Numbered from the stretch's first letter, positions 39,116 to 48,759 are shown. The stretch: 64,000 nucleotides of DNA from Actinomycetes bacterium (GCA_021816935.1 JAKAWR010000002.1:67039-131038); one strand, 5' to 3'. Notes: generated from the letters alone by a model not told the origin. Program-made: numbers and translations.

Positions 39116-41353
39116 CTATAACCTGACGTCCAATAGCCTCGAAGCGTCTCCGCTCGTCACCGGCGCGCCCGTCGCAGCCGCAAGGGCATCACCAGCGCCC
39201 CTCGCCCCGGGATTGGCCGGGCCGAACGTGGGCGAGCCTGGGCTCCCGTTCGCGCTTCGATGGCCTTCCGGGGAGGAGAAGGAAAGGGTGACGGTCGCCT
39301 GGCCGGTCCCGGATGAGAGATGCTGCTCGAGGTCCTGGATGACCTGGGAGAGCATCCGGTGCGCCTGCGGGTTGTCGGTATACAGGTGAACCGTCACAGT
39401 TCCCGCACCCGACTCGACAATGGCGTTGACCGTCCCCATCCCGGGAGGCTCCAGCTTGACCGCAAGTGCCCGAGTGCCGAGCGAGGATGCCTGGAACGGA
39501 ACGAGCACCGCGGCAAGATCCTCCGCCACCTGGGCCGCCGTGCTGCCAGGCCCGGCTGCGACCACCGCATCGGCCACTACTCCCGCGGCGTCGCCGAACG
39601 ACAACGCCAGTGCGGAAAGCTCGGAAGCAACGGTCTGGCCGAACGCGGTTTCGCCCCCCGCCACATGGCGGCTGCTGCCGTCGAGTGCCGCCAGGACCGC
39701 CGAACTGCCACCTCCGGTACGTACCATGTCCTGCTGCCCGGCAAATGAACCGCCCTGCGAACCGCCCTGCGAACCGCCCTGCGAAGCCGTGCCGCCCGAG
39801 AACCCCCCGCTCGTTCCGCCACTGCCAGTGCCTGCGGACGAACCGCTGCCGCCGCCCGCCGCGCCGGACCCTCCCCCGCCGGTCGATCCGCCACTTCCGG
39901 CTCCGGTCCCCGCTCCGGCAGCGACGTTCCCCTGCCCGGCGATCTGGCCTCCCTGACCTGCCAATAGAGCCGATCCGCCGGAAGCAATCAAGCCCGAGGC
40001 GGCACCGGCAGTGGCCGAGCCGGAGTTACCTGCCGGGAGTGACTCGCTCGCCGCCCGTGCGGCTGGCAGCGCTGCCCCTGCACCAGAGCCTGCCGGCTCA
40101 GAAGAGCCCGAGGTAGCTGCAGCAACAGGCATTGCAGGCGATGGCGCTTTGCCTGGCGCCTGACCTCTTGGCGACGCTCCTGCCGTACCCGGGCCCGAAG
40201 AAGAGATTGTGGCGGTATGTGACGCGGCACCGGCGCTTCTTGTATCCGATGTCTCGACGAAACCTGCGCCAGTAGGGGCGGAAGGTGCATTGGTGGCGCC
40301 CCTGGCGCCGCCGGTTCCTCCAGTCCCCCCGGCACCGTTAGGGCCGCGTGTCCCGCCTGCCTCCCCATCTCCGCCAGACCCTCCGGTCCCGCCCGCGGTG
40401 CAGGCGGCGGCGTTCGCATGCCCACCGCCCGCTCCGCCCGTAGCCGAGGTGGCAGAGCCTGCAGCGGTAGCCGGGCCGCCGCCCGCCATTCCCGGAGAGC
40501 GGGAAGCTGCGCGGGCACCTGGGACAGCCGCCTGCGGCGATCCGGAAGCGTCTGAAGCCGCGCTTGGAGCTCTACCGGCCGCAGTGCGGCCGGCTGACCC
40601 TGCAACGCTCGAGGCGGCGCCGGCGGGTGAGCCGGACGCATGATGGCCCGAAGCGGTGCCCGCCTGCGCATCTCCCCCGGCGGCGCCTACTCCTGCGCCC
40701 GGCGAACTCGATGAAGCAGCCCCAGTAGGGGTGGAGGGTGCTTTGGCGGCGCCCCTGGCGCTGCCGGTTCCTCCAGTCCCCCCCGCGCCGTTAGGGCCGC
40801 GTGTCCTGCCTGCCTCCCCATCTCCGCCAGACCCTCCGGTCCCGCCCGCGGTGCTGCCGGCGGCGCTCGCATGCCCACCGCCCGCTCCGCCCGTACCCGA
40901 GGTGGCAGAGCCTGCAGCGGTAGCCGGGCCACCGCCGCCTGCTGTCCCGAACGATCCGGGAGAGGCAAGGGCGCCTGACGCAGTGGCGTGCGACGAAGCG
41001 GATGCATCTTGCGGAGAACCGGAGCCAGGCGACATTGCACCTGACCCTCCGGGACTGAAGCCCTCCGCAGGCGATCCTGATCGAAGAGCGCTCACCGCTG
41101 GTTCCGTCCCGCCTGCAGCGCCCGCGAGTTGCGACTGCGACTGCTGGCTGCGCATGACCTCTTCGAACGGCTGGGGAACCTGCGCGGGGCCGAGCGGGAG
41201 CGCTACGACTCCGTACGCAAGGGCGGACCCCGAAAGGCCGTCTAGACTGCCGGATCCCTGGAGGGCCTGCACTCCACCTAACGCTCCGGGCAACCCACTT
41301 CCCGAGCCGGCGCCGGGAGCGGGCACGGCCGGCACCGCCGGTTCCGGGATCAT
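39116..41353 (-). CDS. fliK: Flagellar hook-length control protein FliK with repeat-rich linker
   Basis: A 745-residue molecular ruler. The C-terminal Flg_hook domain (about residues 610-720) reads LEPPGMGTVNAIVESGAGTVTVHLYTDNPQAHRMLSQ, followed by a substrate-switch tail. Most of the rest is Gly/Ala/Ser/Thr-rich disordered sequence. It contains a direct repeat of about 75 residues (GGGPATAAGSATS...TGGSGGDGEAG...GPNGAGGTGGTG) coded at 40266-40495 and 40719-40948. FliK length sets hook length in other bacteria, so repeat number could tune the hook. The start overlaps the stop of the transglycosylase gene (ATGA). Confidence 0.88.
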   Translation of the reverse strand: MIPEPAVPAVPAPGAGSGSGLPGALGGVQALQGSGSLDGLSGSALAYGVVALPLGPAQVPQPFEEVMRSQQSQSQLAGAAGGTEPAVSALRSGSPAEGFSPGGSGAMSPGSGSPQDASASSHATASGALASPGSFGTAGGGGPATAAGSATSGTGGAGGGHASAAGSTAGGTGGSGGDGEAGRTRGPNGAGGTGGTGSARGAAKAPSTPTGAASSSSPGAGVGAAGGDAQAGTASGHHASGSPAGAASSVAGSAGRTAAGRAPSAASDASGSPQAAVPGARAASRSPGMAGGGPATAAGSATSATGGAGGGHANAAACTAGGTGGSGGDGEAGGTRGPNGAGGTGGTGGARGATNAPSAPTGAGFVETSDTRSAGAASHTATISSSGPGTAGASPRGQAPGKAPSPAMPVAAATSGSSEPAGSGAGAALPAARAASESLPAGNSGSATAGAASGLIASGGSALLAGQGGQIAGQGNVAAGAGTGAGSGGSTGGGGSGAAGGGSGSSAGTGSGGTSGGFSGGTASQGGSQGGSQGGSFAGQQDMVRTGGGSSAVLAALDGSSRHVAGGETAFGQTVASELSALALSFGDAAGVVADAVVAAGPGSTAAQVAEDLAAVLVPFQASSLGTRALAVKLEPPGMGTVNAIVESGAGTVTVHLYTDNPQAHRMLSQVIQDLEQHLSSGTGQATVTLSFSSPEGHRSANGSPGSPTFGPANPGARGAGDALAAATGAPVTSGDASRLLDVRL
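40266..40495. repeat. Direct repeat in fliK, copy 1
   Basis: About 230 bp highly similar to 40719-40948 (offset 453 bp). In-frame; unequal recombination would add or remove 151 residues of FliK. Confidence 0.75.
40719..40948. repeat. Direct repeat in fliK, copy 2
   Basis: Partner of 40266-40495, same orientation, with scattered substitutions. Confidence 0.75.
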
Positions 41354-42126
41354 GATCCGCCACCCAGCTTGGCCATCTCGTCCTGCACGAGCTGCACGTA
41401 GTTCTCGGTCTGGGTATACGGCGGGATGCCGCCGTACTTCTCCACAGCCCCCATGCCGGCGTTGTACCCTGCCAGTGCCAGCGGCACCGAACCGCCGACC
41501 CCGCTCAGGTTCGACTTGAGAATCTGCGCAGCAGCCATGATCGCCTGAGACGGGTCGAACGGATTTACCCCGTACTCCTGGGCGGTTGATGGCATGAGCT
41601 GCATGACACCCTCGGCCCCAGCCGAGCTCTGCGCTAACGGATCGTACCCGGACTCGACATAACCTACCGCGGCAAGCATCACCGGCGATACCCCGTAGCG
41701 GTCGCCGGCTGCTACGAAAAGCTGCGCCATGCTCGCAGGCACGCCATGCGCTTCGAGCTGGGATGCCGTGGACGAACCGGCCGATCCTGCCGAACCGCCG
41801 ACCGTTGCGGCCACACTGCCTGCCGTATATCCAGTCCCGCCCGCGCCGGCAGCGGCCGTAGCACCACCCGACTGGGACTGCCCGGTCCCGTAGAGAACAC
41901 TCGACCCGAGGCTGCCTGTTCCGGACGAGCTGCCACCGGGGCCGGAAGATGCGCCCGTTACCGAACCCTCGAAGTCGGCTGCAGCCTCGTTGACCGACTG
42001 GATTGCCGCGAGAACCTGCTGGAAATCCGGTCCGGAAGCCGGAGCGGAACCACCGCTCGGGACCGTGGGCACGCCGATCCCGCCGAGAGCCGCTATGCCC
42101 GCTTCGATGCCTGCCATGTCTACCAT
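41350..42126 (-). CDS. Flagellar lytic transglycosylase (SLT domain)
   Basis: The C-terminal half is a lysozyme-like SLT domain: the catalytic Glu in YVESGYDPLA, then SAGAEGVMQLMPSTAQEYGV, FDPSQAIMAAAQIL and LALAGYNAG. The N-terminal 110 residues are Gly/Ser/Ala-rich with no obvious signal peptide, so export through the flagellar machine is likely. Set between fliJ and fliK, it probably opens peptidoglycan for the rod, the role of FlgJ in proteobacteria. ATG 42126 overlaps the fliJ stop (TGATG); GTG 42129 is the ORF-track start. Confidence 0.88.
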   Translation of the reverse strand: MVDMAGIEAGIAALGGIGVPTVPSGGSAPASGPDFQQVLAAIQSVNEAAADFEGSVTGASSGPGGSSSGTGSLGSSVLYGTGQSQSGGATAAAGAGGTGYTAGSVAATVGGSAGSAGSSTASQLEAHGVPASMAQLFVAAGDRYGVSPVMLAAVGYVESGYDPLAQSSAGAEGVMQLMPSTAQEYGVNPFDPSQAIMAAAQILKSNLSGVGGSVPLALAGYNAGMGAVEKYGGIPPYTQTENYVQLVQDEMAKLGGGS

Positions 42127-42635
42127 CACCGGCCTCGACTTCCGATTCTGGCGCCCTTTACGTAGCCGTTCGCAGCGACCTGGCGCACTTCAGCGGTCAC
42201 GTAGCCAAGTCCCTCGACGGCGTAGCAAGCAGACACAATGTCGTCCACCTCTTTCACCTCGAGCCGGCCAAGCTCGACGAGATACGCCTCCTTCGCCCTT
42301 TTGTCCATACGGTCGAGCGCCTTTACCTTGCGCCTTGCGAAAACCCAATCAAGCTGGCGCGCCGCGGACTCCGAGACGGCAGTTGCCACAGCCTGCTCGC
42401 CGGCCGCTAGCGATGCAGCCGCCAAGTTCAACTCCCCTTGATTTCGCATGAACGAATCCCTCTCCATGACCCCGGTAAACCTGGGCAACGACACGTACCG
42501 CTCGCGCCGCTGGTCCCTCTCGGCGATCGCTTGCCCAAGTCGCCGATTTGCGACGCCAAGGGCGTTGCGCGCCACAACTTCCTCCGCCCTCCGGAGGGCC
42601 CGGATGCGCTCCAGACGGAAACGGTAGGTCTTCAC
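42126..42635 (-). CDS. fliJ: Flagellar export chaperone FliJ
   Basis: A 169-residue, highly charged all-helical protein (FRLERIRALRRAEEVVARNALGVANRRLGQAIAERDQRRERY) of FliJ type and size, following fliI with a 4-nt overlap. FliJ links the FliI ATPase to the export gate. Sequence conservation is low; the call rests on coiled-coil character and position. Confidence 0.85.
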   Translation of the reverse strand: MKTYRFRLERIRALRRAEEVVARNALGVANRRLGQAIAERDQRRERYVSLPRFTGVMERDSFMRNQGELNLAAASLAAGEQAVATAVSESAARQLDWVFARRKVKALDRMDKRAKEAYLVELGRLEVKEVDDIVSACYAVEGLGYVTAEVRQVAANGYVKGARIGSRGR

Positions 42636-44050
42636 CGCCCCGCTCCCGCTCCCGCAACCAACTCAGCAACCGGCTGACCGGCTGTCAGCAAAGCCTTCCC
42701 TCCGTCACTGGAGCGGCCCTCGTCACTGCCTCCAGCGCCCTCGTCGCCCATCATGAGCGCAATCAGCGCAGCCTTGGACTTCTCGATAGACGCAACCTCG
42801 AAGATGTCCTGCGTCAGGAATGCCTCGATCCGGTCCTGCAGATCCAACGCCCTGTCGACTGCGGCGTTAGACCCCCTCACGTAGGCCCCTATCTCGACCA
42901 GGTCCCTGGCCTCCCGGTAGGCGGCCAGGACGGAGCGCAGCGCTTGTGCTGCCAGCCGCTGATCGGTCGATGCGATTGCGGGCTCGACGCGCGATAGCGA
43001 TTCAAGCACCTCGACCGCGGGGTAGTGGCCGGCGTTTGCAAGGCGCCTCGACAGTACGACGTGCCCGTCAAGGATCGCCCGTGCAGCGTCCGAGATGGGC
43101 TCGTTCAGGTCATCACCCTCGACAAGCACGGTGTACAACCCCGTTATGCTGCCTCGAGCGGCAACCCCCGCTCGCTCCAGGAGCCTGGGCATCAGCGAGA
43201 AGACCGACGGCGGGTAGCCTCTCGTCGCCGGAGGCTCCCCTGCAGCCAGGCCCACCTCGCGCTGTGCCATGGCGAAGCGCGTCAGCGAGTCCATCATGAA
43301 AAGCACGTCGAGGCCCTGATCCCGGAACCATTCGGCGATCCGGACCGCCGTGAAGGCGGCGCGCAGGCGGAGCATTGCTGGCTTGTCGGACGTGGCCACC
43401 ACCACTACCGACCTGGACAGGCCAGCCTTGCCGAGATCGCGGTGGATGAACTCGTTCACCTCGCGGCCGCGCTCTCCGACCAGCGCCAGAACGGAGACAG
43501 CGGCGCTGGTGCCCCGCATGATCATCGACAGCAGGCTGGACTTGCCGACGCCCGATCCTGCAAATATCCCCAGCCGCTGGCCCTTGCCGCACGGCACCAC
43601 CGTGTCGATCGACCGGATGCCGAGAGCGAGTTGCTCCTCGATCAGATCCCTTTCGAGAGGCGGGGGCGGGTTGCCATGGATCGCAAGCTCGTCCGCGCCG
43701 GCAACCGGCGCACCACCGTCGATCGGGTTGCCGAAGCCGTCGAGAACACGGCCCAACAGCTCCTCGCCCACCTGTACCGCGAACGGCCGGCCGAGGGCCT
43801 CAGCCGGATCTCCTACGCGCACGCCCGCCAGCTCGCCGAGCGGCGCGCAGACGAGACCCGAACTATTGGCCGCCACGACTTCGGCGTCCAGCACGCCCGC
43901 CCGGTGGAAAATCTTGAGGCCGTCGCCCACCGCGCCCTCGACCCCTTCGACGTCGACCCTCAGTCCCACCATATTCGAAACCCGGCCGCACCGCCTGGGA
44001 CGGGCCACGACCTCGACATTCCTCACCACCGAGGCCGGGATGACGCTCAC
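42632..44050 (-). CDS. fliI: Flagellum-specific ATPase FliI
   Basis: A 472-residue F1-like ATPase: Walker A FAGSGVGKSS (about 165), LVGERGREVNEF, Walker B VLFMMDSLTRFAMAQREVGL and AGEPPATRGYPPSVF. The ORF track starts at 44257, inside fliH. GTG 44050 overlaps the fliH stop (GTGA) and begins VSVIPASVVRNVEVV, the usual N-terminal length. It energises export with FliH and FliJ. Confidence 0.95.
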   Translation of the reverse strand: MSVIPASVVRNVEVVARPRRCGRVSNMVGLRVDVEGVEGAVGDGLKIFHRAGVLDAEVVAANSSGLVCAPLGELAGVRVGDPAEALGRPFAVQVGEELLGRVLDGFGNPIDGGAPVAGADELAIHGNPPPPLERDLIEEQLALGIRSIDTVVPCGKGQRLGIFAGSGVGKSSLLSMIMRGTSAAVSVLALVGERGREVNEFIHRDLGKAGLSRSVVVVATSDKPAMLRLRAAFTAVRIAEWFRDQGLDVLFMMDSLTRFAMAQREVGLAAGEPPATRGYPPSVFSLMPRLLERAGVAARGSITGLYTVLVEGDDLNEPISDAARAILDGHVVLSRRLANAGHYPAVEVLESLSRVEPAIASTDQRLAAQALRSVLAAYREARDLVEIGAYVRGSNAAVDRALDLQDRIEAFLTQDIFEVASIEKSKAALIALMMGDEGAGGSDEGRSSDGGKALLTAGQPVAELVAGAGAGR

Positions 44051-44925
44051 TCGTCTCCTCCCTCGGCAGCGGGAACGTTCAGCTCCACCCCGCCGCCATC
44101 CCCGTTCACGGGATTGCTGCGATCGCGAAGCGGTGTTCCCAGCCCCCCAGCCGGAGCGCTCTCGCTGGGTACGACGGACCCGAGCAAGTTGGCCACTCGT
44201 TCCAGAGCAGCAGATACCTGCGCATCTATCCTCGCCGGGCCGGCCTGCACAACGCACCCGCCCCTCTCCACCGACGCGTCTGCCACTACCGCCACATTGA
44301 CATCCCCGACCAACTCCCTCACCTCGGCAACGTCGACCATATCGTCGGGATTGAGCCGCACTTCCAGGTCCTCCCCTGCCGGTACGAGCTTCAGCGCCCG
44401 CACGACGGCCTCTTTCCCCGGACTGTGCGACACAACGAGCTCCCGATCGAGGATGGCCCCTGCCGTCTTGACGGCAAGGTCCACAACCTCCTTCTCGATC
44501 CCCGAAAGCATCTCAGCGCGCGATGTCGCCGCTACGCCGGCGGCATCCGCAATGGACATGGCGAGTTTGCGGGCCGTTTCCAGGCGCTCGGCCTCCATCG
44601 AGGAGATAGCCTCCGCCAGCCCGGCCCTGAAGCCATCCTCGTAACCGGCCGTCCTCGCAGCGGCCAGCTCGTCCGCCATGTTCTGCAGGCGGCCACCGGT
44701 AGCGACAGTGTCGGCGGTCGTTCTGGCCGCTCTGGCCGCCACGGTCTCCTCCAGCTTCGCCCGGGTCGCCTGCTTGGCAAGATCGCCCGTAAGGACGATT
44801 CCGCGCGGCGGCGATCGCCGCGCCTGCGCCTGCGCCACGAGACTTCCGCCGCTTCCCGAGCTGGCGGCACCGCCAACGCCGCGGAGCCGTACCGAGGACG
44901 GTGCCCTACGAGACGACTTCATCAT
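44047..44925 (-). CDS. fliH: Flagellar assembly protein FliH
   Basis: A 292-residue FliH: an Ala/Arg-rich N-terminus, a helical stalk with GYEDGFRAGLAEAISSMEAER and a C-terminal FliH/VATPase-E-like domain (LRLNPDDM-like VRLNPDDMVDVAE, VERGGCVVQAGPARIDAQV). It regulates FliI. The start overlaps the end of fliG by about 20 nt, and ATG 44922 is equally possible. Confidence 0.9.
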   Translation of the reverse strand: MMKSSRRAPSSVRLRGVGGAASSGSGGSLVAQAQARRSPPRGIVLTGDLAKQATRAKLEETVAARAARTTADTVATGGRLQNMADELAAARTAGYEDGFRAGLAEAISSMEAERLETARKLAMSIADAAGVAATSRAEMLSGIEKEVVDLAVKTAGAILDRELVVSHSPGKEAVVRALKLVPAGEDLEVRLNPDDMVDVAEVRELVGDVNVAVVADASVERGGCVVQAGPARIDAQVSAALERVANLLGSVVPSESAPAGGLGTPLRDRSNPVNGDGGGVELNVPAAEGGDE

Positions 44926-45919
44926 CGCCTCTGAGCAGTACTATCTCGCCTGCCGCCTCTAGCTCGCGAATCACCCTCACCACATCCTGCTGGGCCTTCT
45001 CCACCTGCGATACCCGCACGGGCCCGAGGATCTCCATCTCCTCGACCAGGTCCTCCTGAGCACGCTCGGACATGTTTCGCATGAACTTGTCGCGGATCTC
45101 GTCGCTTACGCCCTTGAGCGCAACGGCCAGATCCTTCGCTGTGACATTGCGCAGCACCCGTTGCAACGTCCTGTCGTCGAGGTTCGAGATGTCGTCGAAC
45201 ACGAAAAGCTCGTTGCGGATCTTCTCGGCGAGCTCCGGATCGGTCTCCTCCAGCTCCTCGAGGATCTGGCGCTCTACCGACCTTTCGGAATGGTTGATGA
45301 TCGCCACGATGGAGGGAATGCCGCCGATCTCGTTCACAGTCACGCCCTGGCGAATCAAGGTGGACAGCTTCCGCTCCAGGACCTCCGATACCCGATCGAT
45401 GGCTTCCGGCGGGACGCGACCGAGCATCGCCACGCGTTTTGCAATGTCGACCCGCACGTGCTCGTCCATATGGGCAAGGACGCGGGCGGCGTCCTCGCCC
45501 GGCAAGTGGGCAAGCACGACGGCCACGGTCTGGGGGTGTTCGTCGGCGAGAAAGCCTACGATCTGCATCGGGTCTATCCTGTTGAGAAACGACAGAGGCC
45601 GGCTCCGACCGCCGACGGCCAGGTCGTCGAGTATCTCGTCTGCGCGCATCTTGCCGAACCGCTCTTCCAGGAGCCGGTGAGCACTGTCGATCCCGCCCTG
45701 CCTGACCTGGAAAAGCACGGCGGCCTGCTCTATCAGCTCGTTGAGGACAGACTTCACGATATTCTGATCGAGGGCCGGAAGAACCGCCATCTCCGCTACC
45801 AGCTCGACGACTTCCATCTCGGTCAGGTTCTTCAAGACCCTCTGAGCGTGATCGTCGTCGAGCTGCGCCAGCACGACGGCCGCCTTCTGAGGACCGCTCA
45901 GCACGGCGGGGGGCGTCAT
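44906..45919 (-). CDS. fliG: Flagellar motor switch protein FliG
   Basis: A 337-residue protein with all three FliG domains: LSGPQKAAVVLAQLDDDHAQRVL, the middle EHPQTVAVVLAHLPGEDAARVLAHM, and the C-terminal torque domain FVFDDISNLDDRTLQRVLRNV with the charged residues that contact MotA. It overlaps fliF by 4 nt (ATGA). Confidence 0.96.
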   Translation of the reverse strand: MTPPAVLSGPQKAAVVLAQLDDDHAQRVLKNLTEMEVVELVAEMAVLPALDQNIVKSVLNELIEQAAVLFQVRQGGIDSAHRLLEERFGKMRADEILDDLAVGGRSRPLSFLNRIDPMQIVGFLADEHPQTVAVVLAHLPGEDAARVLAHMDEHVRVDIAKRVAMLGRVPPEAIDRVSEVLERKLSTLIRQGVTVNEIGGIPSIVAIINHSERSVERQILEELEETDPELAEKIRNELFVFDDISNLDDRTLQRVLRNVTAKDLAVALKGVSDEIRDKFMRNMSERAQEDLVEEMEILGPVRVSQVEKAQQDVVRVIRELEAAGEIVLLRGDDEVVS

Positions 45920-47550
45920 CTACCTGCTCCCGGCGAGCTACCGGCACCCGAGGCGACCTTAGATCCGCTCTCACGCATCCACGACCGTAACGTGGCGGCG
46001 ACCTCGTCGGGCTGGCTGTCCACGAACTGGCCGATATCCACCGCTGTGAGCGGTTCCATCCCGGGTGCTACGGCAGGGATCTGCGTCGTGGGCTCGCCGG
46101 CGAGCGCGGCGCCCGGATACCCGAGAAGCTCGGGGATCTCGACCTGGCTCTCTATTTCCTCTCTCCGGGCCTTCCTGGCCGACCGCCAGAGCAGGAAGAG
46201 GACCAGCAGGATCACGAGCGCGAGAACGGCGTCCTTGAGCTCGTTCATGAGCGAAGCCTGCTTGGTCGCTGCGGCTGCGGCTGCGGCTGCCTTCGCCGCG
46301 CTCGTGGCGGCCGTTGCCGAGAACGGCATCGACGCGAACGACAGGGTATCTCCCCGGGCCGTCTGTATGTGGGCAGCGTTTGTAACGCCTGTCTGAAGCG
46401 TTGCAAGGTTAACGCCGGCGGGCAACGCCTTCGAGTTGACCAGCACAGCGACCGACTGGTTTGTCAACTGACCGGGGGCGATATCGTTAGTGGTTGTGCT
46501 CGAGCCGGCAGTGCAATTCTGCTGGGTGGATGTGTTCTTGTAGTTGGTGGGGCCGGTCCCACCCGTTGGCGTGACAGACCCCAGGGCCCCGCCTGCGAGA
46601 CTTCCGGACCCGGTAAAGGTCTGGGAGTTGGTACTGGTACTCGTACAATAGGAATTGGGGTTCGTCTTGCTCGCGGGATTGGGAAGAACCTGGTTGGTGG
46701 TGGTTGAGGTCTTGTTGAAGTCGAGGGCCGCGTTCACGACCACGTCTGCGTTGTTGGGCCCCAGCACCGTCGTGAGGTAGCCCTCGACCTTCGCCTCGAC
46801 GGCCTTGTCGTAGGACTGGGTAGCCGCCGTCTCCGTGCCGATCGCAGCGGTGACACCCGGGCCTGCGAGCAAATTGCCGTTCGAATCGGCCACCGTCACG
46901 TCGCCGGCGGTCAGCCCTGGCACCGACGAGGCTACAAGATGCACGATCGCCTGGACCTCGTCAGGAGACAGCGTCGCTCCCGGCGCCAGGTCGACGAGCA
47001 CGGAAGCTCCCGTGGGGTTAGAGCCGTTGAGCACGAAGGTCTGGTTGGCCGGCAATGCCACGTTCACCTGAGAGCTCTGCACGCCGCTGATCGCGTCGAT
47101 TGTCGTCTCGAGCTCGCCCTGCAGCCCGATCAGGTAGTCGGTCTGCTGTGCAAGCTGCGAAGTGGTGATGCCCGCCTGGTTCACCTGCGACAGCCCCACG
47201 TTGCTCTGGGTAGGAAGCCCCGCTTCCGCCATCGAGATCCTGGCACTGGCGACGTCGTTCGCAGGCACCATCACCTCCGTGCCGGTGGGCGACAGTTTGT
47301 ACGGGATCTTGTCGGCAGAAAGCTTCGAGGTGATCGAAGCCGCGTCCGAGGCGGAGAGGTTGGTAAAGAGCGGCGAGTAGGTCGGCCTACCCGAGATGGT
47401 CATGTAGATGACGCCGAGAGCGACGACGACCGCAGCTGCCGCGATAACGCCCGCCTTCTGGCCTACGGTGAACTCCGAAGAGAACGACCGGAGACGATCT
47501 GCGACAAAACCCCGGTAACGCTCCAGCTGATCCTGTGCGACAAGTGCCAT
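45916..47550 (-). CDS. fliF: Flagellar MS-ring protein FliF
   Basis: A 544-residue protein with two membrane helices (VIAAAAVVVALGVIYMTIS; DAVLALVILLVLFLLWRSARKARR) and ring-building motifs between them (YSPLFTNLSASDAASITSKL, ARISMAEAGLPT, VNVALPANQTF). The C-terminal FliG-binding tail ends VDSQPDEVAATLRSWM. The standard gene order flgB-flgC-fliE-fliF-fliG supports the call. Confidence 0.96.
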   Translation of the reverse strand: MALVAQDQLERYRGFVADRLRSFSSEFTVGQKAGVIAAAAVVVALGVIYMTISGRPTYSPLFTNLSASDAASITSKLSADKIPYKLSPTGTEVMVPANDVASARISMAEAGLPTQSNVGLSQVNQAGITTSQLAQQTDYLIGLQGELETTIDAISGVQSSQVNVALPANQTFVLNGSNPTGASVLVDLAPGATLSPDEVQAIVHLVASSVPGLTAGDVTVADSNGNLLAGPGVTAAIGTETAATQSYDKAVEAKVEGYLTTVLGPNNADVVVNAALDFNKTSTTTNQVLPNPASKTNPNSYCTSTSTNSQTFTGSGSLAGGALGSVTPTGGTGPTNYKNTSTQQNCTAGSSTTTNDIAPGQLTNQSVAVLVNSKALPAGVNLATLQTGVTNAAHIQTARGDTLSFASMPFSATAATSAAKAAAAAAAATKQASLMNELKDAVLALVILLVLFLLWRSARKARREEIESQVEIPELLGYPGAALAGEPTTQIPAVAPGMEPLTAVDIGQFVDSQPDEVAATLRSWMRESGSKVASGAGSSPGAGR

Positions 47551-47690
47551 GATCTACAACTCCAAACCGCTCGGTTCCGCCCGCACCAAGAGCCCACCCG
47601 CGCGAAGCGAGCCCGGGGCCCCACGACCGCAGCGCCCCATCTGCTGCGAGCTCCCGGGTCCTTCACCCCGGCGCAGCTTGCCCGCCGTAG

Positions 47691-48005
47691 TCATATCGGA
47701 AGGTTCATGACCTCGGTGAACGCTGTCACCGCCCGGTTGAGGGTCGCCACCGTAACCTGGGTCGCAAGAGAGGCCCTGGACGTGGCGATCATTGCCTGAG
47801 CGATGTCTCCCTGACCCGCTGCCGCCGAGGCCTGTGCGGCAGAGGCCTGCGCCTGTACATTCTGTAGCGAGTCGATGGCATTGCCGATCGCCGTGGCAAA
47901 GGAGCCGTTCCCGCCGGATGAGCCGGCGGCGGCGGTTCCCTGGGCGCCGCCGCCGCCGCCCTGTATGGGAGGAAGGGGAGGAAGAACGGGGAGCGCCATG
48001 GTCAA
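47691..48005 (-). CDS. fliE: Flagellar rod-MS ring junction protein FliE
   Basis: A 104-residue protein with FATAIGNAIDSLQNVQAQASAAQASAAAGQGDIAQAMIATSRASLATQVTVATLNRAVTAFTEVMNLPI, the FliE pattern including the conserved Met-Pro-type end. It overlaps flgC by 4 nt. A Pro/Gly-rich N-terminus precedes the helices. Confidence 0.93.
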   Translation of the reverse strand: MTMALPVLPPLPPIQGGGGGAQGTAAAGSSGGNGSFATAIGNAIDSLQNVQAQASAAQASAAAGQGDIAQAMIATSRASLATQVTVATLNRAVTAFTEVMNLPI

Positions 48006-48418
48006 CTCCCCATCGTCAAGGCCGATTGGTAGGCACTGACCGCACGCCTTACGGCGGTGGCGTTCGCCTGATAGGACTGCTGGGCCTCGACGAGATCCAC
48101 GAGTTGCTGCGAGAGTGAGACGTCAGGATAGCGCACGTACCCTTGAGCATCCGCCAGGGGGTTGGATGGATCGTAGGCAAGCTTGCCGGTGGAGCTACCG
48201 AGCGCTACGGCGACTACTGATACCCCGGTACCCGGCTGGCCGGGTGCGGTCGGCACGGCCGCGTCGGGAGCAACCACGGGTACCTGCTCCTGATATGTCG
48301 GGGCATTCCCGGGTACCGCATCGTTGATGTTGGCCAGGTTCCCGGCAATCGCATCGATCCAGGTCTGCATCGCCTCGATGCCGGAGGCGGATACCGGGAT
48401 GGAACCGAAAAGGCTCAC
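48002..48418 (-). CDS. flgC: Flagellar rod protein FlgC
   Basis: A 138-residue rod protein. The N-terminal IPVSASGIEAMQTWIDAIAGNLANINDA and C-terminal DVSLSQQLVDLVEAQQSYQANATAV motifs are those of rod/hook proteins, and the QxxYP-like loop VRYPDVS is FlgC-like. It overlaps flgB and fliE by 4 nt each. Confidence 0.94.
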   Translation of the reverse strand: MSLFGSIPVSASGIEAMQTWIDAIAGNLANINDAVPGNAPTYQEQVPVVAPDAAVPTAPGQPGTGVSVVAVALGSSTGKLAYDPSNPLADAQGYVRYPDVSLSQQLVDLVEAQQSYQANATAVRRAVSAYQSALTMGS

Positions 48419-48759
48419 TGGAAGCTACCCCCTGACGCCCCCTGAATGAGGCGGTACTGGGCGTTGAACATGTCGACCATCGCCTGGTACTGCATCGTCT
48501 CCTGCTCGGCATTGACCAGCTGGCTGCCGACGTTGACGTTGTTGCCGTTAGTGGACGGCGGGGTCGGATCTGGCGACTGGGTGGTCGTGGCAGTGCCGCC
48601 CGCCTGGGACTGCAGCGCCTGCTGTAGGCTTGCCTGGAAATGAACCTCTGAAGCGGTATAGCCGGGTGTGTCGGCGTTCGCCAGGTTATCTGCGGTCGAC
48701 TGCTGGCTCTCCGTCAATCCGGAAAGCGCAAACGACAGCACTGACATGATGTCGCTCAA
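48415..48759 (-). CDS. flgB: Flagellar rod protein FlgB, TTG start
   Basis: A 114-residue first gene of the operon: MSVLSFALSGLTESQQSTADNLANADTPGYTASEVHF, the FlgB signature. The start is unusual: TTG at 48759 with AAGGGAG about 9 nt upstream. ATG 48747 lies too far from that site. A weak start could limit rod subunit synthesis. Confidence 0.92.
   Translation of the reverse strand: MSDIMSVLSFALSGLTESQQSTADNLANADTPGYTASEVHFQASLQQALQSQAGGTATTTQSPDPTPPSTNGNNVNVGSQLVNAEQETMQYQAMVDMFNAQYRLIQGASGGSFQ

Noticed and set aside
42632-44257. FliI start at 44257
   Set aside because: The first 69 codons lie inside fliH and read as Arg/Cys-rich noise; GTG 44050 with a GTGA overlap fits.
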